DNA of 6,067 nt from assembly GCA_019090225.1 (NCBI GenBank), contig JAHRWI010000221.1:1-6067 (forward strand), written 5' to 3'. This document shows positions 5,996 through 6,067 of this stretch, in pieces. This DNA comes from Porticoccaceae bacterium. GTDB lineage: Bacteria > Pseudomonadota > Gammaproteobacteria > Pseudomonadales > Porticoccaceae. The notes under the pieces were generated by a model. The model made no database searches and had not been told where the DNA came from. It saw only the letters and a list, made by a program, of their open reading frames with translations. Each line of letters opens with the position of its first letter. Positions within the stretch are counted from its first letter, which is position 1. The position numbers were made by a program, and so were the translations under genes.

Positions 5996-6067
5996 TCGCT
6001 GGGTAGATAGTGGCTCTTATGTCGCTGGTGGGAAGATTAAGGAAGTTTTTTGTCAGTTTGATGACAG

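Overview
The window looks like ordinary chromosome from a Gram-negative, probably marine-type gammaproteobacterium. It has an outer-membrane porin ending in an aromatic residue, a lipobox lipoprotein, an RhlE-type DEAD-box helicase and a proteobacterial Lon-family protease, with moderate GC content and Shine-Dalgarno starts. I cannot name the genus. There is no rRNA, tRNA, CRISPR array, insertion sequence or phage gene.

The left part (1-2145) is transcribed rightward. It begins inside the 3' part of a Lon-related ATP-dependent protease gene, which keeps the Ser/Lys catalytic dyad. Next is a 7-bp tandem repeat, a TTGACA promoter, and a 55-residue DUF3012-type lipoprotein gene closed by a good intrinsic terminator. 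Then comes a monocistronic short-chain dehydrogenase/reductase (SDR) whose usual Asn-Ser-Tyr-Lys active-site tetrad is largely replaced. A stem-loop at 2214-2237 separates it from the convergent leftward genes.

The right part (2274-5903) is transcribed leftward as three separate units: a putative porin with its own strong terminator, a small periplasmic protein of unknown function, and rhlE with a long leader that may contain a UUCG-capped hairpin. The last 160 bases are the porin upstream region and contain a 12-bp inverted repeat.

The genes do not form an obvious pathway or defence system. They read as independent housekeeping and envelope genes: protein quality control (Lon), RNA remodelling (RhlE), envelope (lipoprotein, periplasmic protein, porin) and redox metabolism (SDR). 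The points most worth a second look are the atypical SDR active site, the unrecognised periplasmic protein with a TonB-box-like segment, and the rhlE leader. I found no convincing evidence of a new multi-gene system.
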